Shown piece by piece: positions 14,286 to 23,099 of a stretch of 28,174 bases of DNA. This DNA is from Caldivirga sp. (lineage in GTDB: Archaea > Thermoproteota > Thermoprotei > Thermoproteales > Thermocladiaceae). The notes below the pieces were generated by a model. That model was not told the origin of the DNA and searched no databases. It saw only the letters and a list, made by a program, of their open reading frames with translations. How positions within the stretch are numbered: the stretch's first letter is position 1; each line of letters starts with the position of its first letter. Where the stretch lies: NCBI GenBank assembly GCA_028275645.1, contig JAPWUH010000003.1:1-28174 (forward strand), written 5' to 3'. A program made the position numbers and the translations under genes.

Positions 14286-15497
14286 ATGGCGCCTAAAACT
14301 ACAGTATCGGTAATAAAGGCTGACATTGGGGGCATACCTGGGCATGCATGGGTACACCCAAAGATCCTTGAGTATGCTAGTAGTAGACTTAGGGAGGCTG
14401 TTAAGAGCGGTTTAATTATCGATTACTACGTGTTTAACGTTGGGGATGACATGAGCTTATTAATGACTCATAATAAGGGTATTGATAACCCTGAGATACA
14501 TGGGTTAGCCTGGAGCATATTCAAGGAGGCCACTGAGAATTACGCTAAGAAGTTTAAGCTCTATGGGGCAGGGCAGGACTTGCTTAAGGACAGCTTCAGT
14601 GGTAATGTTAGGGGGCTTGGGCCCCAGGTGGCTGAGATGGAGTTTGAAGAAAGGCCTAGCGAACCATTAATAGTCTTCGCAGCCGATAAGACTGAACCCG
14701 GCGCATTTAACCTACCAATGTACAAGATCTTCGCCGACCCATTCAACACAGCCGGCTTGGTAATAGACCCACAGATGCATGGTGGATTCAGGTTTGAGAT
14801 AATAGACGTGTATGAGGGTAAGGTTTACCTGCTCGATGCACCTGAACACATATACTCCATACTAGGCCTAATAGGGACACCGGGCAGGTACATCATTAGG
14901 AGGATCTATAGGAGGAGTGACCTAACACAGGCCGCCGTGGTGAGTGTTGAGAGGCTTAACCTAATTGCAGGTAGGTACGTGGGTAAGGATGACCCAGTGG
15001 CCATAGTCAGGGCCCAGCATGGCTTACCGGCGGTTGGCGAGGTCCTTGAGGCCTTCGCACTGCCTCACCTAGTGGAGGGTTGGATGAGGGGTAGCCACAC
15101 AGGGCCATTAATGCCGGCCAAGTTCGTCAGCATTGATCCAGCTAATAAGATAGCCATGGGGCCCAAGATGACCAGGTTCGATGGGCCACCTAAGGTTGGC
15201 GCCTTAGGCTTCCAGCTACACGACGGCTACCTGGAGGGACCAGTGGACCTGTTTGATGACCCAGCCTTCGACTTTAGCAGGCAGGTTGCAGCCTTCATAA
15301 CCGACTACATCAGGAGGATGGGGCCAATAATGCCGCATAGGCTACCCCCGGAGGAGATGGAGTACACCACACTACCTCAGTTATTATCAGTGCTTAAGCC
15401 AATACCTGTCGAGGAGTATGAGAGAAATAGGATGAAGTACCTCAGCGAGAAGGTCACGGCAACGGTCTCAGTCACCGGAGGGGGTAGTGGCGATTAA
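14286..15497 (+). CDS. fbp: Fructose-1,6-bisphosphate aldolase/phosphatase (class V)
   Basis: This bifunctional archaeal enzyme both joins triose phosphates into fructose bisphosphate and dephosphorylates it, driving gluconeogenesis in one direction. Family motifs are KADIGGIPGHAWVHP (metal-binding Asp and the moving His loop), VGDDMSLLMTH, AADKTEPGAFNLP, HGGFRFEI and FDGPPKVGALGFQ, and LFDDPAFD. The length (403 aa from ATG 14286) matches the family. An upstream TTG at 14271 is in frame, but the ATG is preferred because the TATA box is 26 nt upstream and MAPKTTVSVIKADIGG is the usual beginning. A perfect palindrome in the promoter suggests control by a dimeric repressor. It is a single gene with no operon partner. 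Confidence 0.95.
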   Translation: MAPKTTVSVIKADIGGIPGHAWVHPKILEYASSRLREAVKSGLIIDYYVFNVGDDMSLLMTHNKGIDNPEIHGLAWSIFKEATENYAKKFKLYGAGQDLLKDSFSGNVRGLGPQVAEMEFEERPSEPLIVFAADKTEPGAFNLPMYKIFADPFNTAGLVIDPQMHGGFRFEIIDVYEGKVYLLDAPEHIYSILGLIGTPGRYIIRRIYRRSDLTQAAVVSVERLNLIAGRYVGKDDPVAIVRAQHGLPAVGEVLEAFALPHLVEGWMRGSHTGPLMPAKFVSIDPANKIAMGPKMTRFDGPPKVGALGFQLHDGYLEGPVDLFDDPAFDFSRQVAAFITDYIRRMGPIMPHRLPPEEMEYTTLPQLLSVLKPIPVEEYERNRMKYLSEKVTATVSVTGGGSGD

Positions 15498-15624
15498 GCT
15501 ACACATAGGTCTCTACAACATAAAATAACAATGCTTCTTCATCTAATCAGTGTTCAAGTCCTAGGGTATTGATTAAGTCTTGTAATTAGTTAAAACCCAC
15601 CCTTACCTTGACACTGCATTACAT

Positions 15625-16065
15625 TTAATCACCACCATTGCCTGTTATCAAACTTGTTATATCAATGTTAATCATACCCTTGATAATGTCTTCAAGCTTG
15701 CTAGCACCCTCAACATCGGCAACGCTAAGCACCATTGACGAACCGCCGTTGCATGGTTTAACTGGGATTATTCTCCACGGCTCCCTGGCATACTTAATAG
15801 CCACGTAAGCTTCCCCACCAGCCCTATTGGCGAACTCGATAAGCCTACTAACCTTATCACAACTTATACTTATCGAGGACGGCTTAGCCCTATACTTAAC
15901 CTCAAGTACAATAACCCTGCCCCTAAACATGGCCACCAGGTCTGGGGCAAACCTACGCCTAACACCACCCCCACTGGCTGGGGCTCTAATGACTGCGAAG
16001 CCTAGGCTCCATAGCCAGTTAGCCAACTCCCTCTCATAACTAACCCCCCTACGCCCAAAAGGCAT
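15625..16065 (-). CDS. hjc: Holliday junction resolvase Hjc
   Basis: Hjc cleaves four-way DNA junctions during recombination and fork repair. The archaeal resolvase pattern is clear: YERELANWLWSLGFAVIRAPASGGG (catalytic Glu early, basic Arg and Ser-Gly loop), then APDLVAMFRGRVIVLEVKYRAK with the nuclease Asp, Glu-x-Lys triad. RLIEFANRAGGEAYVAIKY and EPWRIIP complete the conserved core. The tail after about residue 115 is longer than in short Hjc proteins. A TATA (ACTTAAAGG, 16096-16087 on the minus strand) is 26 nt upstream of the start. It is alone in its transcription unit. Confidence 0.92.
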   Translation of the reverse strand: MPFGRRGVSYERELANWLWSLGFAVIRAPASGGGVRRRFAPDLVAMFRGRVIVLEVKYRAKPSSISISCDKVSRLIEFANRAGGEAYVAIKYAREPWRIIPVKPCNGGSSMVLSVADVEGASKLEDIIKGMINIDITSLITGNGGD

Positions 16066-16117
16066 AACGCCTTACTAGCCCAGCACCCTTTAAGTTTAAT
16101 AGGTAACGGGTGGCTAA

Positions 16118-16201
16118 GGTAACCTGAAAGTTACCCTACCTCCCCTATACTTTAAACTCTATATATAACTAGTATCCTGCATTTTGACCTTGTTTGACCT
16201 T
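16118..16201. repeat. Hairpin and 10-bp-spaced direct repeat upstream of hjc
   Basis: GGTAAC-CTGAAA-GTTACC (16118-16135) can form a hairpin. Farther upstream TTTGACCTT occurs twice (16183-16191 and 16193-16201), exactly one helical turn apart. Both lie between two minus-strand genes and could be control sites or the 3' region of the gene at 16207. Confidence 0.35.
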
Positions 16202-16206
16202 ACCTG

Positions 16207-16572
16207 TTAACCAGGTTTAATGAAATCGTTAAGCGGTTTACTGTCCCTTGGTATACTTATTTTAACTAACCCATCGTTGAACAGCACGAGAAACTCACCC
16301 CTAGCTAGCCAATTCCCAACAGCCTTAAGGTGCTCATCAACCTCACTTATTAAGGCAGCCCTATACTGCCTCGCATCAACTTCAATCCAAATTTCAAGTA
16401 TCTTGAAGCTACCGAAGTGGTATAGTATAGGGACAAGCGTATAGTCATGCTCCCCAGGGCCAACGTAATCCATAACCCTAATGGCGTAGTCATCATTAAG
16501 CTTAGCCACTATGGTGTTCTCAAGAACCTCCATCAACCTGGCGAATTCGTCAGCATTAACCTCACTACTCAC
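16207..16572 (-). CDS. Hypothetical protein, 121 aa
   Basis: A small acidic alpha/beta protein that I cannot place in a family. It has an N-terminal helix (ADEFARLMEVLENTIVAKL), a beta region with SFKILEIWIEVDARQYRAALI, and a helix EVDEHLKAVGNWLARG before a final pair of strands. No cysteines or enzymatic motif are seen. The GTG at 16572 is 25 nt after a minus-strand TATA-like AAAATAAA (about 16601-16593), so it is probably leaderless. It is divergent from the importer operon at 16649. Confidence 0.65.
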   Translation of the reverse strand: MSSEVNADEFARLMEVLENTIVAKLNDDYAIRVMDYVGPGEHDYTLVPILYHFGSFKILEIWIEVDARQYRAALISEVDEHLKAVGNWLARGEFLVLFNDGLVKISIPRDSKPLNDFIKPG

Positions 16573-16648
16573 TCTTTGAGGTTGGGTGTGGGTTTATTTT
16601 TACTTATTGGGGTAAAGCTTAAAAATAGGATAATTATCCCACTACCCC

Positions 16649-17818
16649 ATGGACTGGAGGTCAACGGTACTAACCGTGCTGGTGGTTGTGCTGGTAGTTG
16701 CGGTAGGTTACTTAGCCTACAGGGTTAATCAACCGGTGCAGGTTAGGGTAACTGTGACATCACCAGTAACCACAACTGTAACCACCTACATGACGACAAC
16801 CACCACTGCACCAGCCTCAACCAGCACCGTAACCACAACCACATCAATCATAAGTACCGTGACGACGACGATCACTGTAACGACTACCTCGGTTTCAACA
16901 GTAACCTCAGTCACAACAACCACCACTACATCCCCACGGCAGGTTAGGATTGCATCCCTCGACCCAGCGTGCTCCCAGATAATCTTCACCCTCGGCCTTG
17001 GTAACGAGGTGGTTTTACTGGACACGTACTCAAGGCAAATTCTAACTTACTTCAACGTAACCATACCACCCAATGCAACAATACTCACCTCAATATGGCC
17101 AGCCCCATCCATTGAAGCCGTGGTTAATGCCTCACCCACAGTGATTTGCTATGACTTAGGGTGGTATGGCCCATCAACACTAGCCTCCTTCTCAAGCATA
17201 GGCATACCCATAATCATAATAAACGGTACTGCTGACAGGACGTTTCAACAGATTGAGGCAGACACTTACCTGGTGGCTAAGGCCCTTGGGGTTCCTGAGA
17301 GGGGGCTTAAGGTGGCCTCGTGGATGAGCAACGTGATTAACTCCATCACCGGTAGGGTGTTGGGTTTAAGTAAACCCACTGTCTTGTTCATGGGCTGGAG
17401 CAACCCGATATATGCACCGTCAAACCTAACCTTCATTGGGTATGAGATAGGAGTTGCAGGGGGTTTAGATGTGGTTAACACCACGGTGCCGTGGCCAACG
17501 TTGACCCCAAGCCAAGTTCTGGTCTACAACCCAGACTACATAATAGCGAGCGACTTCATGGGCAACTGCTCAGCCACGTTGGCCGCCATAATGCAGATAC
17601 CTGGGATAAATTACACCAAGGCCGTTAGGGAGGGGCATGTTTACGTGTTGGGTAACTTAGCCACAAGCCTGGTTGAGGAGCCAGGCCCATTATCAGTGTA
17701 CGGTGCTGAGATTATTGCGGCTATACTTCACCCGGAGGCATTTGGGTTGGGCAGTGTGCCTCAATGCATAAACAGTGAATGGGTGCTGAGTACGTTCAAA
17801 CCTACGTTACCGGGTTGA
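16649..17818 (+). CDS. ABC importer substrate-binding protein (BtuF/FhuD-like)
   Basis: This captures a metal chelate such as cobalamin, heme or an iron siderophore outside the cell. It begins with a membrane anchor (about residues 5-26, VLTVLVVVLVVAVGYLAY), followed by a Thr/Ser-rich spacer of about 65 residues, a likely glycosylated stalk typical of archaeal binding proteins. The ligand-binding domain starts at VRIASLDPACSQIIFTLGLGNEVVLLD, the usual first strand and helix of the family, and continues through PSIEAVVNASPTVICY and ALGVPERG. TATA at 16618-16629 lies about 25 nt before the ATG. It heads an operon with the permease and ATPase genes. The substrate is not readable from sequence. 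Confidence 0.9.
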   Translation: MDWRSTVLTVLVVVLVVAVGYLAYRVNQPVQVRVTVTSPVTTTVTTYMTTTTTAPASTSTVTTTTSIISTVTTTITVTTTSVSTVTSVTTTTTTSPRQVRIASLDPACSQIIFTLGLGNEVVLLDTYSRQILTYFNVTIPPNATILTSIWPAPSIEAVVNASPTVICYDLGWYGPSTLASFSSIGIPIIIINGTADRTFQQIEADTYLVAKALGVPERGLKVASWMSNVINSITGRVLGLSKPTVLFMGWSNPIYAPSNLTFIGYEIGVAGGLDVVNTTVPWPTLTPSQVLVYNPDYIIASDFMGNCSATLAAIMQIPGINYTKAVREGHVYVLGNLATSLVEEPGPLSVYGAEIIAAILHPEAFGLGSVPQCINSEWVLSTFKPTLPG

Positions 17819-17830
17819 GGGTGTTACACC

Positions 17831-18847
17831 GTGGTTAGTAAAGTCAAAATGAGGGGTATTGGCTTATTCCTAACCCCAATACTCCTGCTGATTGGTTTAA
17901 TATTGAACCTGATACTAGGCGAGGTTAACGTACCATACACATGCCTAGTGGCTTGCAGCCAGGTTAAGTACAGGATTATTATACTTGACATTAGGCTCCC
18001 CTCAACGTTAGCATCACTGGTGGTTGGCTACGTGCTGGGGGTATCGGGGGCCGTGATGCAAGGTGTTTTGAGGAATCCACTAGCTGAGCCCTTCACCACG
18101 GGTATAGCCAGTGCAGCGGTGCTTGGTGGTTTACTGGGTTACCTACTGGTGCTTGTGGGTGGGTTAACTGGCCCATACTCAACCTTAGCCATACCGATGC
18201 TCGCACTTGCCGTTGGGTTATCATCCTCAATTGTAGTAGTTATGCTTGGCTCAAGGCTGGGTGTCATTGGGTTAATATTAATGGGCATACTAATAACGCT
18301 ACTATCCTACGCCGCATCAATGATACTGATGCTGATGATAGAGTCAATAAACCCAACAGTGTCAATACAGCCCCTCTACCTGCTGTACGGCAACCTAAGC
18401 GGCGTGCTTTGGTGGCAAGTGTACGTGATGCTAGCCTCGGCGGTGCCAACAACGTTAATGGTAATCTACCTATCCAGGTACATTGACCTACTGATGCTCG
18501 GCGACGACGTGGCTAAGGCCAGCGGCGTTAACCCGGTGAACGTCAGGAGGATCCTAGTTGCCTTAACCTCAGTACCACTGGCCGTGTCGCTGGCCTTCAC
18601 TGGGATAATAGGCTTCGTGGGGATAATGGCACCCTACGTGGTCAGGCAAATGACCGGTAGGGGGTCTGGTAGCATCGTGGTGCCTTGGTCGGGGTTAGTG
18701 GGCTCCCTGATACTGACCTACTCGTACCTAGTCTCAAGGATAATGATTAAGGGTTACGTGGTGCCGATAACAGCCGTAACCGGCATAGCCGGCATACCGC
18801 TAATCATGTGGATGATAGTCAGGGGTGGTTTCGGTGCATCCACCTGA
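17831..18847 (+). CDS. ABC importer permease (BtuC/FecCD family)
   Basis: The 338-residue protein has about ten membrane helices. Family motifs include DIRLPSTLASLVVGYVLGVSG AVMQGVLRNPLAEP (split here by eye as the characteristic R-LP and QG-L-RNPLA-P segments), ASGVNP for the coupling helix that meets the ATPase, and the terminal GFVGIMAPYVVR. GTG at 17831 is preceded by GAGGGTG and lies 12 nt after the stop of the binding-protein gene, so it is co-transcribed. It forms a homodimeric channel with the ATPase encoded next. Confidence 0.93.
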   Translation: MVSKVKMRGIGLFLTPILLLIGLILNLILGEVNVPYTCLVACSQVKYRIIILDIRLPSTLASLVVGYVLGVSGAVMQGVLRNPLAEPFTTGIASAAVLGGLLGYLLVLVGGLTGPYSTLAIPMLALAVGLSSSIVVVMLGSRLGVIGLILMGILITLLSYAASMILMLMIESINPTVSIQPLYLLYGNLSGVLWWQVYVMLASAVPTTLMVIYLSRYIDLLMLGDDVAKASGVNPVNVRRILVALTSVPLAVSLAFTGIIGFVGIMAPYVVRQMTGRGSGSIVVPWSGLVGSLILTYSYLVSRIMIKGYVVPITAVTGIAGIPLIMWMIVRGGFGAST

Positions 18848-19559
18848 ACCCCTGGTTGAGTTTAAGGACACCTACATAGGCTATGGGTCAAGGGTAGTAG
18901 TTAGGGGGCTTAACCTAACCGTACCCAGGGGAGGTTTAACAGTACTGCTCGGGCCTAATGGAAGCGGCAAAACCACGGTGATGAGGGCCATCTTCGGCTC
19001 CGCTAGGGTCATTAAGGGTGTGTTGAGGGTTAATGGCACGGTCTCGTACTCACCGGCGGAGGTTGATGGTCTAGTTAACTTAACTGTACTGGAGACCGTT
19101 AGGACGGCTAGGAGGGGTTATGCCTGGGTTAACAATGAGGATGCTGTTAAAGCCCTTGGCGAAGTGGGTATGCTTAGCAAGGCTAACGTCAGGCTGAGTG
19201 AGTTAAGCACAGGGGAGAAGAGGCTAACCATGATAGCCAGGGCCATAGCCAGCAACGCCGATTTAATACTCATAGATGAACCAACCGCTAACCTAGACCC
19301 TGGGAATAGGCATAGGGTGCTTAAGGTGATACTAAGCTTAATAACGCAACACACAGTCATGGTTGCAACCCACGACGTGGACCTAGCCCTATTAGCAAAC
19401 CAAGTGGTCATGCTGAGGGATGGCAGCGTGGTTGATGTTGGCCCACCGGTCGAGGTAATAACCGAGGAAAACTTGGCTAAACTATACGGTGTAAGCGCCA
19501 GGATAATGAGGAATGGCAGTGAGGTTCACGTGGTATTCCCAATGCATGAGAAGCCGTAG
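18834..19559 (+). CDS. ABC importer ATPase (BtuD/FecE family)
   Basis: This is the ATP-driving subunit of the importer. Walker A is GPNGSGKTT, the signature motif LSTGEKR, Walker B LILIDEPTANLD, and the H-loop VATHDVD. About 241 residues, normal length. The gene overlaps the 3' end of the permease gene. A GTG at 18825 is in frame, but the GTG at 18834 follows a GGGGTGGT sequence at better spacing and starts just before the conserved PLVEFKD strand, so I prefer it. Overlap and order (binding protein, permease, ATPase) show one operon. Confidence 0.93.
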   Translation: MHPPEPLVEFKDTYIGYGSRVVVRGLNLTVPRGGLTVLLGPNGSGKTTVMRAIFGSARVIKGVLRVNGTVSYSPAEVDGLVNLTVLETVRTARRGYAWVNNEDAVKALGEVGMLSKANVRLSELSTGEKRLTMIARAIASNADLILIDEPTANLDPGNRHRVLKVILSLITQHTVMVATHDVDLALLANQVVMLRDGSVVDVGPPVEVITEENLAKLYGVSARIMRNGSEVHVVFPMHEKP

Positions 19560-19681
19560 AGCATGAACCTAAACCTTAAGACCTGTAATTAACCTAAAAT
19601 AACCTTACGCCATACCCTGCCTTATTTTCACGAACCCTATGAAAAGCTTATTAGGGCCTTGGAGCATGATGCACGTTTAAT

Positions 19682-20299
19682 ATGGCTGATGAGTGCCCCA
19701 GACTAGTTTTGAGAAGTAGGCGTGCCAGGGCTTTAATGGCCATGCCCTTCGCAATATCGATACCTAGGGAGCCTCCGGTTTCAGTATTGATAGCTAGGGA
19801 ATTGTTCAATGACCTTAAGTTAAGGATACTAACCACAGTTGGTGACATCGTAACTAATAACGTTGCATCGCATTGGAGGGACCCAGACTTAAGCATTGTT
19901 GACTTAAAAACCAGGAGAGGTGAGCAGGTTCAGCCACACCTCATCAACGGTACCGTGTATAGGGTTAGGAATGAGAGGGGTACCTTAAGTGATGAAGCCT
20001 TTAACACAGTTAAAAGGGCCTATGGCACTGTGCTTATGGGTGGTAGGGCCACTATAATTGTTGATGGGGAGGAGGATCTACTGGCGATACCAGCGGTCCT
20101 AGAGGCTCCAGGTAACACCGGTGTATTATATGGCCTTTATACAGGTTACTTGGTTCTGATTCCTGTGGTAAATGAATATAAGCTTTTAATGCTTAAACTG
20201 TTAACCCTATTAGACCAGGATGAATGTGAAACCCTACGTAATAGCCATAGCATCAATAACAATGGATGGGAAAATAGCAAACCCATACGTGAGGACTAG
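19682..20299 (+). CDS. GTP-dependent dephospho-CoA kinase (archaeal type)
   Basis: This archaeal enzyme does the last step of CoA synthesis, phosphorylating dephospho-CoA with GTP. The DUF359 signatures are TVGDIVTNN, SIVDLKTRR, ATIIVDGEEDLLAIPAVLEAPGN (bases 20040-20110) and VLYGLYTGYLVLI. The basic N-terminus is as in homologues. The family is usually about 170-180 residues; this one is 205, and the extra 27 (from about base 20218) overlap the start of the next gene by 80 nt in another frame and are Asn/Asp-rich, so a stop codon may have been lost. The companion phosphopantetheine adenylyltransferase is encoded at 25510-25968. Confidence 0.88.
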   Translation: MADECPRLVLRSRRARALMAMPFAISIPREPPVSVLIARELFNDLKLRILTTVGDIVTNNVASHWRDPDLSIVDLKTRRGEQVQPHLINGTVYRVRNERGTLSDEAFNTVKRAYGTVLMGGRATIIVDGEEDLLAIPAVLEAPGNTGVLYGLYTGYLVLIPVVNEYKLLMLKLLTLLDQDECETLRNSHSINNNGWENSKPIRED

Positions 20300-20858
20300 G
20301 TTCACCTGCAGGTATGACCTTGAGAGGTTGTTTAAGGCTAGGGATGAGGTTGACGCAACGATAGTGGGTGCCCAAACCGTGATCGACGTTGATGGCACGT
20401 ATACGCCTAAGTCGGGTAAGCAGATACTCAGGGTGCTTATAGATGGCGCCTTCAGGGTCCCTCTGGAGTCCAAGTTCTTCTCCTCACCAGCACCGGCGTT
20501 AGTGGCTGTGACCGAGAAGGCCCCAAGGACTAAGATTGAGCTTGCCAGGAAGGCAGGCATAGAGGTTATGGAGTTTAACGGCCAGGTTGACGTTGAGGTG
20601 CTGCTGAATAAACTTAGCGAGAGGGGTATTAGGAAGGTCCTGGTTGAGGGGGGTGGTGTGGTGTTTTGGCAATTCTTCACGAGGAACCTGGTGGATGAGG
20701 TTAGGTTAACCGTGGCACCGTTCATGATGGGTAGGGGGACAAGCCTAATTGAGGGTGACCCACTGAGGCTAAATCAATCACCCAGGTTTAAACCAACCAA
20801 GTGGTACCTGTGCGAGTGTGGTAGGGAAATTGTCATACACTATACTAGGGAGGAGTAG
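20220..20858 (+). CDS. RibD C-terminal-type reductase (diaminopyrimidine phosphate reductase)
   Basis: The protein reduces the ribosyl side chain of a pyrimidine intermediate in riboflavin (and hence F420) synthesis, using NAD(P)H. Motifs are AIASITMDGKIA, VGAQTVIDVD, LVEGGGVVFWQFF and VDEVRLTVAPFMMGRG, the standard order for the single-domain archaeal enzyme (212 residues, normal length). Its ATG lies within the 3' part of the dephospho-CoA kinase gene (80 nt overlap), so it is probably translated from the same transcript. The stop codon ends at the start of a GGGGTTAAAAACCC palindrome. Confidence 0.88.
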   Translation: MNVKPYVIAIASITMDGKIANPYVRTRFTCRYDLERLFKARDEVDATIVGAQTVIDVDGTYTPKSGKQILRVLIDGAFRVPLESKFFSSPAPALVAVTEKAPRTKIELARKAGIEVMEFNGQVDVEVLLNKLSERGIRKVLVEGGGVVFWQFFTRNLVDEVRLTVAPFMMGRGTSLIEGDPLRLNQSPRFKPTKWYLCECGREIVIHYTREE

Positions 20859-20881
20859 GGGTTAAAAACCCTATTTAAACC
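20858..20881. promoter_or_regulatory. Palindrome plus TATA box before the CxxCxxCC gene
   Basis: GGGGTTAAAAACCC (20858-20871) is followed by TATA CTATTTAAACC (20871-20881), 26 nt before the ATG at 20902. The palindrome matches the reverse complement of the one at 7249-7263 except for its last base. Confidence 0.5.
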
Positions 20882-20901
20882 ACATTGTAAGACCGTGACC
20901 A

Positions 20902-21588
20902 ATGGTGCCGTTTACGTTTAGATGCATGCCCAACTGTGGCCTATGCTGTAGGTTAAGCCCAGTGACCGTACTACCACACGAGGTCTACCTGATACTGGAC
21001 GAGGCTGAGGAGCTTGGGGTCGATGTTAAGTTTAAGGTCGGCTACACGATAGTTGATCTCAATAATAAGGTGACCCTAGCCCTCTCATACCTAATGCTAC
21101 TCAATGAACGCAACGAGTGCCCATTCCTGAGGAACAACAGGTGCATGGTCCACGATAAGTATAAGCCATTAACATGCCGCGCATACCCATACCTGCCCAG
21201 GATAATAAGGTACTCCCTAGATAGGTTAAGCAGAACCTTAACCTTTGAGGTTAAGTACGCTGCATCAACAATATGCCCAGTGGTTAAGGAGGGGTTAAGT
21301 AATGGATTATTAATTAAACTAAGCACGGACCCCAACCTAGCCAGCCAAATCTTCGTTAACGAGTACCCGGCAGCCATGGAGATGATTGAGGCCAGGAGGG
21401 TATACTCGGATTACTTAACGTACCTGTGGAGGATTGGCGAAGTAGACCTAGTTGAGGATGATGGATCCTACAACTATCCTGTGGTCAACTCCTTCTGGTT
21501 CATAAGGAGGTATTACCCAGACCTAACCATAGACAAGATCATCAGCATGAGCAGGGCTAGGGAAAGTAGGCCTAGCGGTGGCCATTAA
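20902..21588 (+). CDS. CxxCxxCC (YkgJ-type) metal-cluster protein
   Basis: The 228-residue protein carries the YkgJ signature: FRCMPNCGLCCRLSPVTVLPHEV at the N-terminus, then NECPFLRNNRCMVHDKYKPLTCRAYPYLP. These eight or so cysteines bind zinc or an Fe-S cluster; a related eukaryotic/archaeal role is unknown. The remainder is alpha-helical. There is no membrane segment. The ATG at 20902 is 26 nt after a TATA box, and the palindrome just upstream may be a regulatory site shared with the HTH gene at 7287. Confidence 0.85.
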   Translation: MVPFTFRCMPNCGLCCRLSPVTVLPHEVYLILDEAEELGVDVKFKVGYTIVDLNNKVTLALSYLMLLNERNECPFLRNNRCMVHDKYKPLTCRAYPYLPRIIRYSLDRLSRTLTFEVKYAASTICPVVKEGLSNGLLIKLSTDPNLASQIFVNEYPAAMEMIEARRVYSDYLTYLWRIGEVDLVEDDGSYNYPVVNSFWFIRRYYPDLTIDKIISMSRARESRPSGGH

Positions 21589-21596
21589 GATACAGT

Positions 21597-21603
21597 TATA
21601 AAA
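21597..21603 (+). promoter_or_regulatory. TATA box of the prolyl-tRNA synthetase gene
   Basis: TTATAAA predicts a transcript start near 21626, about 7 nt before the proposed ATT start at 21633. It argues against GTG 21774 as the true start. Confidence 0.5.
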
Positions 21604-21632
21604 CCTTAAAGTAAGGGCCTTAGGGGGTTAAT

Positions 21633-23099
21633 ATTGCCACACAAGTCCTTAGGTTAATCAGAGAGCCCCAGGGGAGGCCTAGGAGTAAGTGGGCCTCGTT
21701 CATAGAGTGGTTCAATAAGGTTATCATTGACGCAGAAGTCTACGACTACAGGTACCCGGTTAAGGGTGCCTACGTGTGGAGGCCCTATGGGGTGGCCATT
21801 AGGCGTAACGTGGAGTCGCTAATACGTAGGCTACATGATGAGTCTGGGCACCAGGAGGTGCTGTTCCCCGTCTTCATACCCTACGAATTCTTCTCAAAGG
21901 AGAGCGAGCACATTAGGGGGTTTGAGAGTGAGGTCTTTTGGGTTAGTAAGGGCATGAGCGGTGAGGAGCGCCTAATACTAAGGCCAACGAGCGAAACCGC
22001 CATAATGCCCATGTTTAAGCTTTGGATAAGGGACCACACGGACCTACCTTTCAGGGTGTATCAAATAGTGAGCGTCTTTAGGGCTGAGACGAAGATGACT
22101 CATCCGATGATTAGGGTTAGGGAGATATCCATGTTCAAGGAGGCCCATACTGCACATGCAGATAGGGAGGATGCGGAGAGGCAGGTTAGGGAGGCTGTGG
22201 GCATATATAGGAGGTTATTCGACGAGTTGTGCATACCCTACCTAATAAGCAAGAGGACTGAGTGGGATAAGTTCGCCGGGGCCGTGTATACGATAGCCTT
22301 CGACACGTTAATGCCAGACGGCAGGACGATGCAGATAGGCACAGTCCACTACCTCGGTGAAAACTTCTCAAGGGTCTTCGACGTAAAGTACCTTGGCAAG
22401 GATGGTAAGATGCATTACGTCCACACGACCAGTTATGGAGTATCTGAGAGGGTCATAGCGTCCATGATAGCCATCCACGGTGACGACAGGGGCATGCTGC
22501 TGCCGCCTAAGTATGCCCCAATTCAAGTCGTGGCCATACCCATAATGTACGGTGAAGACCAGAGCGTATTGAACTACGTTAAGGAGGTTAGTGGTGAGTT
22601 GGCTAGGGCTGGGGTGAGGGTTTACGTTGACGATAGGAGGGATAAGACACCCGGCTGGAAGTACTACTACTGGGAGCTTAAGGGGGTTCCAATTAGGCTT
22701 GAGGTTGGTCCAAGCGACATTAAGGACAACGCCGTTACACTAACAAGGAGAGACACCTTCGAGAAATACACAGCGCCAAGGGGCAGTGTGGTTGAAGCCG
22801 TCGAGGAGTTAATGAGACTCATCGAGGATAACATGCGTAAGACAGCCTGGGAATGGTTAAGGAGCCATGTTAAGAGGGGCAGCAGCATTGATGAGGTTAA
22901 GAGACTCCTAAACGAAGGTAACGTAGTGGAGGTTCCGTGGAGTGGTGACGAGGAGTGCGGGAAGAGGATAATGGAGTTGACCGAGGCTGATGCATTGGGG
23001 ACGCCGATGGATAGTGAAGAGACGCCAAGCGACCTAAGGGACCTAGCCTGCAGTGACAGGAAGGCTGAGGTTTGGTTGAGACTAGCCAGGAGGTATTAA
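21633..23099 (+). CDS. proS: Prolyl-tRNA synthetase
   Basis: This attaches proline to tRNA-Pro. Class II motifs are seen: [29 protein letters not shown] (motif 2-like, with Arg) and [17 protein letters not shown]; the anticodon-binding domain covers about [10 protein letters not shown] to RLEVGPSDI. The C-terminal zinc-binding-like tail has EECGKRI and DLACSDRK. The frame is open from 21624, and its N-terminal 47 codons encode the conserved [20 protein letters not shown] and [13 protein letters not shown]. No ATG, GTG or TTG occurs there before GTG 21774, which would delete this core. The best candidate is ATT 21633 (488 aa, the usual length); a TTG at 21634 lies in another frame, so a one-base shift is the alternative. 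Confidence 0.9.
   Translation: MATQVLRLIREPQGRPRSKWASFIEWFNKVIIDAEVYDYRYPVKGAYVWRPYGVAIRRNVESLIRRLHDESGHQEVLFPVFIPYEFFSKESEHIRGFESEVFWVSKGMSGEERLILRPTSETAIMPMFKLWIRDHTDLPFRVYQIVSVFRAETKMTHPMIRVREISMFKEAHTAHADREDAERQVREAVGIYRRLFDELCIPYLISKRTEWDKFAGAVYTIAFDTLMPDGRTMQIGTVHYLGENFSRVFDVKYLGKDGKMHYVHTTSYGVSERVIASMIAIHGDDRGMLLPPKYAPIQVVAIPIMYGEDQSVLNYVKEVSGELARAGVRVYVDDRRDKTPGWKYYYWELKGVPIRLEVGPSDIKDNAVTLTRRDTFEKYTAPRGSVVEAVEELMRLIEDNMRKTAWEWLRSHVKRGSSIDEVKRLLNEGNVVEVPWSGDEECGKRIMELTEADALGTPMDSEETPSDLRDLACSDRKAEVWLRLARRY

Noticed and set aside
16786..17025. Minus-strand open frame across the Thr-rich spacer
   Set aside because: It is the complement of a Thr/Ser low-complexity coding region of the binding protein, giving a Val-rich nonsense product.
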